Shown: piece by piece, positions 55,338 through 64,000 of the stretch
Layout: every line of letters begins with the position of its first letter
Position numbering within the stretch: the stretch's first letter is position 1
Assembly: GCA_025991245.1 (NCBI GenBank)
Contig: BQMJ01000014.1
Coordinates: 186,001 to 250,000 of the forward strand
Source: Galdieria partita
Taxonomy: Eukaryota > Rhodophyta > Bangiophyceae > Galdieriales > Galdieriaceae
Reading direction: 5' to 3'
Length of the DNA stretch: 64,000 nt
Program-made: the position numbers and the translations under genes
Notes under the pieces: generated by a model
What the model saw: only the letters and a program-made list of their open reading frames with translations
Told to the model about the DNA's origin: nothing
Databases searched by the model: none

Positions 55338-56656
55338 TTAGTATAGCGAATCTTCATGTACTCTCCATATTGTTTCTCCTAATAAAGAAGCAACATTCAC
55401 TATGCGTAACTGAGGGAACCTCTTTTCCTTCGGCACCTGAATAGTATTTGTGACTATGACTTCCTCAAAAACGCCACTAGAAAGTCGTTCAACTGCAGAT
55501 CCAGAAAATACAGCGTGCGTCGCTACTGCAAAAACTCTCTTTGCCCCATTCTCCCTCAAGCTTTTGGCAGCTTCTGTTATCGTTCCTGCAGTATCAATCA
55601 TATCGTCCACCAAAATTGCTGTTCGACCATTAACCTCTCCTATGAGATTAAGAACCTTTGCAACATTATGCTGTTCTCTTCTTTTATCAATAATTGCTAA
55701 AGGCGCGTCATTGAGTTGTTTTGCAAAAGCACGAGCTCTAGCCACTCCACCGACATCGGGGGCAACAACGACCATATCACTAGGGCAATTCTTTAAAAGA
55801 TATTGAACAAGGCATGGAGAGGCAAATATGTGATCCAAAGGAATATCAAAGAAACCACAAGTTTGTGGAGAATGAATATCCATAACTATGACTCGATCAG
55901 CGCCAGCTTCACAAATCATATTTGCTACCAGTTTAGACGCCAAAGCTTCTCTTCTCTTCGTATCAGGATCCACAAGTCTATCTGCTCTTGCATAGCCGTA
56001 GTAGGGTAAGACTGCCGTCACTTGTGAAGCATGTGCTCTACGACAGGCGTCAATCATCAAGAGTAGCTCTATTAAATGATCATTAGCTGGGTAACTAAAG
56101 AAAGCCAAGTTAAGCTTTGTAAACATATTAGAAACGGAACATACCAAGTGGACTGTAACAAGAATACAGAGCAACCACGAACTGACTCTTCTAAACGAAC
56201 ATATATTTCACCGTCGGAAAAGCGTTTTCTCATAATAGGGCTAAGTTCGGGTTTTCCCAAATAATTGGCAACTTCGCTTGCTAATTCAATATTTGAAGAG
56301 CCAGAATATATACGTATTTTGTGGCTGCCAAAACTCAGACCACCATAGTGTTTTTCTTCTGTAGACAAATCAGAAAGAGCAGAAGCTTCCATAAGTTCCG
56401 ATGCAGCTAGTGGACTATAAGTTGACGTCAAAGAAGATATCATTTCTTTACTTTCAGCAGATTGAGGTCTATCACTTTCCAAACAACAATACGACGGCCG
56501 AACCCTACGTACTGTCCGACAAAGGCGAAACCATGAGATAAGAGAAGGAAACGAAGTAGAAAGGTTTTTCATTCGCAGAAGACCTTTCCCTTGCTTCAGT
56601 GGTACACAACATTGTGTATAACAACAATGGACTCTTCTACTCTTAGTATGTTTCAT
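55338..56656 (-). CDS. PRPS: Ribose-phosphate pyrophosphokinase (PRPP synthetase), organelle-targeted
   Basis: Two exons (56656-56145, 56094-55338; 50 bp intron) encode 422 residues. Residues 1-105 are a basic, Cys/Ser-rich extension, probably a transit peptide; the upstream frame begins with GTG, so ATG 56656 is used. The enzyme core shows K-I-R-I-Y-S-G-S-S-N, F-S-D-G-E-I-Y-V-R-L-E-E-S-V-R-G, V-L-P-Y-Y-G-Y-A-R-A-D-R, the divalent-ion loop V-I-V-M-D-I-H-S-P-Q, and the PRPP loop V-D-D-M-I-D-T-A-G-T-I. It makes PRPP from ribose 5-phosphate and ATP for nucleotide, histidine and tryptophan synthesis. The Y-G-Y-A-R loop and organelle leader suggest a plant class I plastid form. Confidence 0.93.
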
Positions 56657-56743
56657 CTGCCAATGATTTTCAAGAGACAACTTGACAACCGTTGCACCAA
56701 AATCCACAAATGAAATTATTGGGTTGTTGTACGACTATCGATA
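56657..56743. promoter_or_regulatory. 87-bp divergent interval between PRPS and CNOT10 starts
   Basis: These bases separate the PRPS and CNOT10-like start codons on opposite strands. The two promoters must lie here or inside the coding ends. No specific motif is recognised, and function is inferred from position. Confidence 0.35.
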
Positions 56744-59357
56744 ATGTCACAGGCATTGGACGATACTGAAACTCAGCGCTTGGCGAACGAAGCATTGGAG
56801 GTATATAAACAGAATGAACTTGATAAAGCTATGGACATAGTACGAAAACTGGAGCCATCTGATCCCATCAGGGTAGGAGAAAAGTTTTCATAGTCGACTT
56901 ATACTGAGGAAACTTCCAGACAAAGCTGAACCAATCGGTTTGTTTATATTATAAGACGTTCTGTAAAGATCCTTTCGTTTTATTAAGTACTGTAGCTACC
57001 TTAAACGGAAAGAATGAGAATGCGGAGACTTTTGCTCGATGTTCGGAATTATCTCCGTGGTTTTCTGAGAATCCTCCTTTTGAATTTGCATATGCGGTAT
57101 TCAATGAAGCCGTTTTGTCGTATCAGGTATGCAGTGAATTTAAATGTGGGGTACTTTCATATTCTGCAATAGCTTCATTTCTGGAAGCGGTCTTGTGAAC
57201 TCCTGGAAACCTTGTATAGTCACATAGGTGCCTTCGATGACGCGTTGGTGTTCAGAATTTGGTTGCTTTTGTTTGACGTTAGTTGAAAGTGTATTCTTGT
57301 TGAAACATCTGAAGGGTTCGATGTAGGTTTATATGAGACTTGGTTGTAGTGACAAAGCCGCCATCGTGTTTGGTTTCTTAGAAAGAACTTTCCCTAGTGT
57401 GTCTGACCCGGAAGATAGCAAAGTTGGTAACTTGGATATTTCTGGGAGTCCATATCGTATTATGAAGAGCTTGTTTTCAGCGTACCCTAGTTTCCTCGTC
57501 AACAGAGAGAAGGAAGATTTGCAACTCCTCGTATCTTATTATCGTGCTCGTCTCTACTTGAATTTACGCTCTTATAAGCTGTTTAAGAAGGAAATTAAGA
57601 GCTTGAGTAGTAACTGTGAGTCTTCGGACAAGTCACTTCTCCTTTCTTCGTTGTTGAAGGTTCGTTATGAGATGCAACGAGGGAATCCTCGGAAAGCGTT
57701 GAAACTTGCATCGAATATTCCAAACGATGAGTTGGAAAGTTTTCCAAGTTTGAAGTGTATCTTTCTGAACAATATTGGCTGTATCCATATCAAACTTGGG
57801 CGACAAAATTTGGCAGTATCGTATCTTTGTTTAGCACAGAAGCAACTGGACAATATAGTTTATGAAAATGATAAGAATGAAAACGAGGTTCGATCAGTAC
57901 CGCACCTTTCATTGAACTACTCGGGTATCATTGCGTATAATATGGGATTAAGTTTCCTGGTCCTTGGAGAATATGAACGTGCTGCACATGCTTTTTGGAA
58001 ATGTGCAGAAACATTTGTGACAAATGCGAGATTATGGATTAGACTGGCGGAATGTTGTGTCGGTTTTGATGCTCAGATGGAATGCGAGAGAGAGTCAAGA
58101 CAAGTCAATGATTTGGTGGAACGAGTAGTTGGAAAAGGGTCGAAGAGAAGAATTGTGATACATTCACCCTGCACGAGGAACAATCAAATCTTTGATGATG
58201 AGGAGTGTAAAAACGGTATGCAGCGTTCACTGCTATCTTTACAGTATGGCGCAGAGTGTGCACGAACGGCACTTTACTTACTGAATAAGAAACCGACAAG
58301 GCCTAACATGACAGCAACAACCTCACAAGTTGGTGAACATCGTGATAGCGTTGTAGAACACACGGCTTCCTCGTCCAGTGACGCAACTATAGCACCAGGG
58401 GGAACTAAGCATCATTTAGAAATGTCAGAAAATGATATAGAAGACCATCAAATGGAAGAAGGAAAGGAGTCATCAAGAAGGTCAAATGATAATGGATTGG
58501 AAAAGTTCAAAGACTGGCAGACAGAAAACGACGGTACAAAGTCTCTGCACGAAATAACCAGGAGTACTACTACGGCAACGACATCTCAACCTACAGCCAG
58601 TAAAGCTATCACTGGAACTTCTAGTAATCATGATAACGAAGAATTGTTGATACGAGAATCGGCTTTGGCACTTTTATGTTATTGTTGTCTGTCTACTTGT
58701 CCAGAAGAGGCTTTGCAGACAGCGAAAGAATTGATGCAGATGAGTCATGTTTCTCCTGAAATTCTATTCTTAGCACATCTTTATGCAGTGGAAGCTTTAT
58801 GTGCCCTAGGAAGACCAGATGAAGCACTAGAAGTGTTAAGTCCTCAGATTCTAGAAATAATAGAGAAGTGTTCCAATGTGAATCGTGCAGTAGGTGAGGT
58901 AAATATTCATTCGTGGAGTCATTCTGGCACAGAAATGTCAACTGGGACGAATTCAGCCGTTGCTTCTTCATGGAACTCCAATTCCGATTCGATAAGACCT
59001 AATCTAGAAAGCAACCCATCAAGTTTCACAGACTCTTCTTCTAATCATATTTTTCATGGCGTAAGTCTTCCGAACTATCCTTCCTCAGTATCGAGAGGTG
59101 GTATAATCTCAAGGGGAGCAATAGGAATAACAGGAACTGCTGCATTTTATGTAAATCTGTCGTCCGTATGTGTTTTGAAGAACAAATTAGGAGAGGCTGC
59201 GGCAGCCATAACTCGTGCGCTTTCTTTGATGCCACGTTCTAGTGCGGCACTATTAATGTCTACTTACATCAAGATTAGAGAAGGAGACTTGGAAGGTGCA
59301 AAGGATATTCTCAAATGTCATCGAGTGACTTCAGGTTTTCAAAGTCTTCAAGCGTAA
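56744..59357 (+). CDS. CNOT10: CCR4-NOT subunit 10-like TPR protein
   Basis: Four exons (56744-56872, 56920-57126, 57173-57277, 57327-59357) with introns of 46-49 bp encode 823 residues. TPR-like helices occur at the N terminus (A-L-E-V-Y-K-Q-N-E-L-D-K-A) and through residues 200-400 (N-N-I-G-C-I-H-I-K-L-G-R, Y-N-M-G-L-S-F-L-V-L-G-E-Y). R-L-W-I-R-L-A-E-C-C-V-G-F-D is the family signature before a long Ser/Thr-rich insert. C-terminal TPRs follow (V-N-L-S-S-V-C-V-L-K-N-K-L-G-E-A). CNOT10 is a scaffold of the mRNA deadenylation complex. The low-complexity insert (about residues 350-450 and 590-640) is typical of fast-evolving linkers. Confidence 0.78.
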
Positions 59358-59443
59358 AAATAAAACAAATCCACATTATTCTTTATCACACAAACATGAT
59401 AACCAAAAGGGACCATCTTCAAAATGGAATCAGCCTTTGTAAA

Positions 59444-60644
59444 TCATGCGCTGTGAATGGCATGTGATTTCACCTTTGTCCTTTGATGAGAAACCAAAGA
59501 AACATAACTTCTCCATAACAATTCGGCATAAAGGACTTGTAACATGCCATTAGGAATTGTTTGTTTGTTTTTCATTTCTTTCATAACATCAAATAAATTT
59601 CTTGCAGAGATACAGCCATGATCCAAATAAGGCTTCATCCGAAAGATAAATGTACCTTCGCTTTCCTTGCAACTATTCTTTTGATGACTCTCCAACAAAG
59701 ACCAAGCCGTAGACTCTGTTATAGAGAACCCCTGAGTTCCCATACCACTGTCTACAAGTCTTGGAATATCATCAGGAACTTGTGGCAATCTGTGGGGTGC
59801 ATTAAGTGGCTGTAAGACTTTCACGTTCTTTGCCTCCTGCGAAAATTTTCTAAAGCCCATATCTGAGATTTCCACGTTTGCAAACTGGTTGGGATTGATA
59901 AGTGTGTTGCTCCAAAAACCTTCCACTTGAATTCCTTTGCTTTCAAGTTCAGTAATGGTGTCAGTTTGAAGCTGAATCTGGTCGGGTAGCTCAGCATGAT
60001 TGTAATAGATCGCTTCTATTCCATATTTATGGCATATTTCCACTAGCGAATCTGTGGAAAACTTGGGCAAGACGCAAAGGTCAGAACCAAGTTTTTGTAG
60101 TTCTGTCCTCAGTTCAACAACAGCACTCCTTGGAATTTCTTGATTCATCGCTACTAGAGGCAATACTAGACCTCCTGGGACAGATCCATTCTCAGCAGCT
60201 TTGATCAGAGCCTCGTTGTCCTGCACTCTCAGATCAGCAAAGAACCAAACAAGTATTCTTCTCGGAACCCCTCCAAAGAACCAAGGACGTTTGAAGCTAC
60301 CTTGTGAAAGCTTTCAATGGAAATAGAATTTAGGCTACGTTCATAAGTAGACACAATGGAGACCTACCCTGTTCCCAATAGGTTGATCCAGGACATTCGA
60401 CTCATTCCTACAGTCGTGGAGAAAACCACAGCTTGTTTTACTCAGTTAGACTCACTCATAGTCTTATAAAACTCTCAACTCACTTGCTACGGCAATCCCG
60501 AACAAAAGGTTTAGGAGTCGACTTTCGAATAACCAATTTTGAATTGGTCTTAAGCCTTGATGATTGACAACTGGAAGCCTGAGTCATCTTTATAGTCTTC
60601 TGAGGTACTCGAAGCCAACTTGTACTACTAACAAATGCATTCAT
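59444..60644 (-). CDS. Photolyase/cryptochrome-like protein, shortened
   Basis: At least three exons: M-N-A-F-V-S-S-T (ATG 60644) with a Ser/Arg/Lys-rich plastid-like leader, a small middle exon near 60365-60410, and a main exon ending at 59444. The photolyase alpha/beta N-terminal domain is recognisable: R-I-L-V-W-F-F-A-D-L-R-V-Q-D-N-E-A-L-I, L-G-S-D-L-C-V-L, and G-I-E-A-I-Y-Y-N. The FAD-binding half is only partly present (P-Y-L-D-H-G-C-I-S-A-R-N, then A-E-L-L-W-R-S-Y) and the reading frame stops about 20 residues after that, where real photolyases continue for 150-200 residues. The usual S-K-x-S-P-W sequence is missing before the Y-L-D-H-G stretch. It may bind a chromophore or nothing; DNA repair is doubtful. 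Confidence 0.72.
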
Positions 60645-60804
60645 ATTTGTCAAAAAGGAGGAAGCTGCAACTACACCAGAAACCCGCAAAATCCAACAGA
60701 TGAAAATCGAGCTCTCATGAACAAATGAGACATTCCAGTGGAAGCCCGCTTGAATGAAGTCCGGTCATTACTTCCTTTGGTAGTTGCAACACCGAATAAG
60801 ACCA

Positions 60805-63279
60805 ATGGTGTCAAAGAAGATTAAAAATATACCGGAGGATGTTCCTCTTAACCAATTGTTATCGCACAATTACGGGGTAAGGGCAAGAAAGTTAGTCCTT
60901 TGTTAGTTGTTAACAAAGCTGGAGAAGGACCGAAGGGACTCGTATAGGGAGGATAACGTGGTCGCTAACGTGCTCGATCGTGTAGGAAACGGAAAGAAAA
61001 ACGAAAAACTCGTGCAGAAGAAGATAGGCAGAAAAAGAGAAGCTCCTCAGGAAGTCAAGGCTGCGCCCGTTATTAAGGATACACCTGACGCCAATTTTCA
61101 CGACAATTCAGAAAAAAAGAAAAGGAACAAACGTGTTAAGAAAGAATCCGAACAACAAAGAGAAGAAGAGAGTGGTCTTAAACTAGAGAAAGAGGTAAAT
61201 GGTAACAGCTATGCCAGTGAACTGGTCTCGCGTGCATCAGCAGTAGTTGAGAAAGTAAAGAAAGAAGGTGTTGATATTGAAAGAGAGAAACAGGATAGTG
61301 CTAGTGCACAAGGCGCCAGACGTAAAGAGAAGGATTCTTGGAAGGAAGTTGGAACTTCTGAAGAGGAAGGAGAACCTGAGGAGGAAGAAGAAGAGGATTA
61401 TCGATGGTGGGGACGTGATAATCGTGAAGATGAAGATGATACGATAAAATGGACGACCTTATCACATAATGGTGTTCTCTTTCCTCCCGAATATGTTCCT
61501 CACAACAAGCCTATTTTATACAAAGGAAAGGAAATATATCTATCTCCCAAAGCAGAAGAAGTCGCCACATTTTTTGCACAAAAATTCGCCACAGAATATG
61601 TAAAGAAACCGCAGTTTCGTAAGAATTTTTGGGAAGATTTTCAACATCACTTGTCAAGTGATGAAAAAAAGAAATTGAAGAGTTTGGATGACATCGATTT
61701 CAGTCCTATATATCAACATCTTGAAGCACAAAAGAACGCGAAAAAAGCACTTACATCAGCAGAAAAAAAGGCAATCAGAGAAGCGGAACAGGAAAAGGTG
61801 AAGAAATATACAGTTGCCATGGTCGATGGCAAAGAAGAGAAAGTAGGAAATTTTAGAGTAGAGCCTCCAGGACTGTTTTTGGGAAGAGGCGAACATCCTC
61901 TAATGGGCAAAGTAAAGAAGAGAATAATGCCTGAAGATATTACTATTAACATTGGAGAAGATGCTCCTGTTCCAGAATGTCCTATTCCTGGTCATCAGTA
62001 AGTACTTGTGTTTCAAATCTTGCTTTCATTAATAACAAGATTAAATATTTTAGATGGGGTCAAGTCATTCATAATAATAAGGTTACTTGGCTAGCTGGTT
62101 GGAAAGATAGTATTACTGGGGGTTATAAATATGTATGGCTCTCAGCAGGTTCACGTTTTAAGGGACAAAGTGACCAGCAGAAATATGAAAAAGCTCGGAA
62201 GTTGAAGAATCATATTGATGATATTCGTAAAGATTATACAAAGGGACTTGAGTCGGACAGTTTAGAAGAGCGCCAACGGTCCACTGCACTCTATTTCATT
62301 GACCGCTTAGCTCTGAGAGTTGGGAACGAAAAGGACGAAGATGAAGCGGATACTGTTGGTTGTTGCTCTTTGAGGGTCGAACATATTACATTGCGTGATC
62401 CAAATGTCGTTGAATTCGACTTTCTTGGTAAGGTAAGTTATATTAGTTCTTGATGCTTTTTGTTTTGAAATATACAAGGACTCCATACGTTATGTAAATA
62501 CTGTCACTGTTGATCGTCCTGTTTTTCACAATCTCAAAGAGTTTATTCGAAACAAGAAACCTCAAGATGAAATTTTCGATAAGTTAACAGTGCAGGGTTT
62601 GAATGATCATCTGAAAACGTTGATGCCTGGTCTCTCTGCGAAAGTGTTTCGTACTTACAATGCATCGATTACCTTGGATCGGTTACTGAATGAACGCAGA
62701 TTTGATTCAGAAGACTTGAATAACAAACTTACTTTCTACAATCAAGCGAACAAGGAAGTAGCCATCCTTTGCAATCATCAACGTACTCTTCCAGTGTCAC
62801 ATGAGCAACAAATGCAACGTTTACAGAGCAAGTTGGATGAGGCTTTAGAGTGGCTTCATGAATTGGAACACGCTCTAAAGAAAGCGAAGCATGGCAAGAA
62901 GGACTCTGTTGAGGTTGCTCAGTATGTGAAACCTAAAGCGAATCTTCGGAATGATATGACACAGCTTGAACGAGAAGCGGAGAAAAAACGAGTTGCCGAA
63001 CTTCCTCGTGAGCGCAAAGTTCTTCAAGTGAAAGCATCCAGTCTATCAAGTAAAATAGAGAAGGCTGAACAGCGAGTGGAAAAGATTCGATTGGATATGT
63101 CGATGAAAGAAGAACTGAAAAATGTTGCTCTTGGAACGAGTAAGATAAATTACCTCGACCCGAGAATCACAGTAGCTTGGTGCAAGAAGAATCAAGTTCC
63201 CATCGAGAAAATCTTTTCAAAGACATTATTGACAAAGTTCCTTTGGTCTATGGAAAGTAGTGAAGATTTTTGTTTCTGA
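60805..63279 (+). CDS. TOP1: DNA topoisomerase IB (nuclear)
   Basis: Four exons (60805-60876, 60919-61997, 62054-62432, 62479-63279) with introns of 42-56 bp encode 776 residues. Residues 1-170 are highly charged and lysine-rich, the usual nuclear linker. The core opens [38 protein letters not shown] and [10 protein letters not shown] carry active-site residues. The active tyrosine is in [16 protein letters not shown] near the end. It relaxes positive and negative supercoils during transcription and replication. The window thus holds both topoisomerase I types: this nuclear IB form and the type IA enzyme at 44.7-47.6 kb. Confidence 0.95.
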
Positions 63280-63369
63280 TAGTGTTGTCACGAAAAATGT
63301 GAAAATGTATAAGACTGCAAGTTTATCAGTATCTATCTTTCTACATATATAATATATATATTGAACTTT

Positions 63370-63918
63370 CTATTTGTGCACCTTTCTAGTCTCGCTCAGT
63401 TCCCAACCTTCTTGTATTTGACTTTTGTGCCACGTTGGCGATAATGAACAGGTGACTCCTTGTTGCAGCTCTATACCTTTTTGACTTTTCAAGAGAGCAC
63501 TTGTGTAGCAATCCAGGTTACAAAAAAGCATATCATTCCACTTAAAGACATCATTCAGAACTATAAGACTTTTACCACAGTTATCACACAGCAAAACTCC
63601 TGAAGTATGTTGTGAAATTTCCGATTCATCTGCAATATCCCATGAACGTAAAGAATCTCCGTCTTCTTCGTCTTCACAGTCTTCCTGATAGCTCTCCTTT
63701 TCAACATTAAAAACATCCACACAACTCAAATTGGCAGAGTTGCAGTATTTTGCACGTTCTTGTTCTATTTCTTCCACCATATTATACAGTTTGCTTTTAA
63801 ACGAGGCACTATATACATCTTCAAAGAAACTACTTGATGTGTTGCAATCTGCAGAATAACCAAAAGGTCTCTTAGGTTCAGGTACTTGCATACCATTGTC
63901 AACTTGTGTATGACACAT
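63370..63918 (-). CDS. FCS-like zinc-finger (FLZ-type) protein
   Basis: A single-exon frame of 182 residues begins M-C-H-T-Q-V-D-N. Residues about 60-110 are strongly acidic (E-D-C-E-D-E-E-D-G-D). A Cys4 motif follows at about 118-146: C-D-N-C-G-K-S-L, N-D-V-F-K-W-N-D, F-C-N-L-D-C. The spacing C-x2-C-x18-C-x3-C and the aromatic D-V-F / L-F-C segments match the FCS-like zinc finger of land plants, which binds SnRK1 kinase. Whether this is truly homologous or a chance fit to a short motif cannot be settled by eye. It converges on TOP1 with a 90 bp gap. Confidence 0.6.
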   Translation of the reverse strand: MCHTQVDNGMQVPEPKRPFGYSADCNTSSSFFEDVYSASFKSKLYNMVEEIEQERAKYCNSANLSCVDVFNVEKESYQEDCEDEEDGDSLRSWDIADESEISQHTSGVLLCDNCGKSLIVLNDVFKWNDMLFCNLDCYTSALLKSQKGIELQQGVTCSLSPTWHKSQIQEGWELSETRKVHK

Positions 63919-64000
63919 TTTGTCAAGCCACTATGGACGATCTCAACCTTCGAATCATCTAAAGAGAACGAAGATTCGATTTGACATGCGTCCGGAGTGC
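63919..64000. other. Window end, nothing assigned
   Basis: These 82 bp upstream of the FLZ-type gene contain a short plus-strand frame (M-D-D-L-N-L-R-I-I then stop) and no other recognisable element. The promoter of the minus-strand gene is probably here. Confidence 0.4.

Overview
This window reads as nuclear DNA of a unicellular red alga of the Cyanidiophyceae, most like Galdieria. That is inferred from gene content and architecture, not from a database match. The evidence is very dense packing of eukaryotic genes, AT-rich DNA, many tiny GT..AG introns (about 42-81 bp where I could place them), a plastid set (Mg-chelatase D, KAS II, plastid-type enzymes with N-terminal extensions) and a cytosolic-looking starch/glycogen synthase. 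I found no transposon, virus-like element, CRISPR array, rRNA or clear tRNA.

Layout. 0-10.4 kb: 3' end of a RING-H2 gene, a TCP11 protein, an L-type lectin cargo receptor, an ASNSD1-type protein, DUS2 and an ABC half-transporter. 10.4-20.3 kb: a PX-BAR sorting nexin, a 1,713-residue GH13-GT5-CBM fusion and a WD40 protein. 20.3-31.8 kb: SECIS-binding protein 2, a TPR-GT41 O-GlcNAc transferase, the ribosome-assembly factor WDR3/Utp12, MOB1 and a PA-TM-RING ubiquitin ligase. 31.8-44.6 kb: two uncertain small genes, a nucleotide-sugar transporter, mitoferrin, DPH1, farnesyltransferase alpha, PheRS alpha, malonyl-CoA decarboxylase, an acetate transporter and two gene-poor gaps. 44.6-64 kb: type IA topoisomerase, a 73-residue membrane protein, MoaE, ChlD, KAS II, syntaxin 18, ceramide synthase, PRPP synthetase, CNOT10, a shortened photolyase/cryptochrome-like protein, topoisomerase IB and an FCS-like zinc-finger protein.

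What links them. Most are single-copy housekeeping genes. Translation and RNA modification (DUS2, DPH1, PheRS, SBP2, WDR3), secretory trafficking and glycosylation (lectin, sorting nexin, sugar transporter, syntaxin 18, ceramide synthase, OGT) and carbon metabolism (starch synthase fusion, acetate transporter, malonyl-CoA decarboxylase, KAS II) are all represented. Neighbours are often packed to the limit: convergent stops 3-32 bp apart or overlapping, and divergent starts 30-90 bp apart. Intron-exon models were built by hand from splice signals, reading frame and family conservation. Most joins are firm; the uncertain ones are marked.

The items most worth following up are the GH13-GT5-CBM fusion, the selenoprotein factor SBP2, the shortened photolyase-like protein, the FLZ-like zinc finger and the (TA)n(TG)n tract directly before the topoisomerase IA start.
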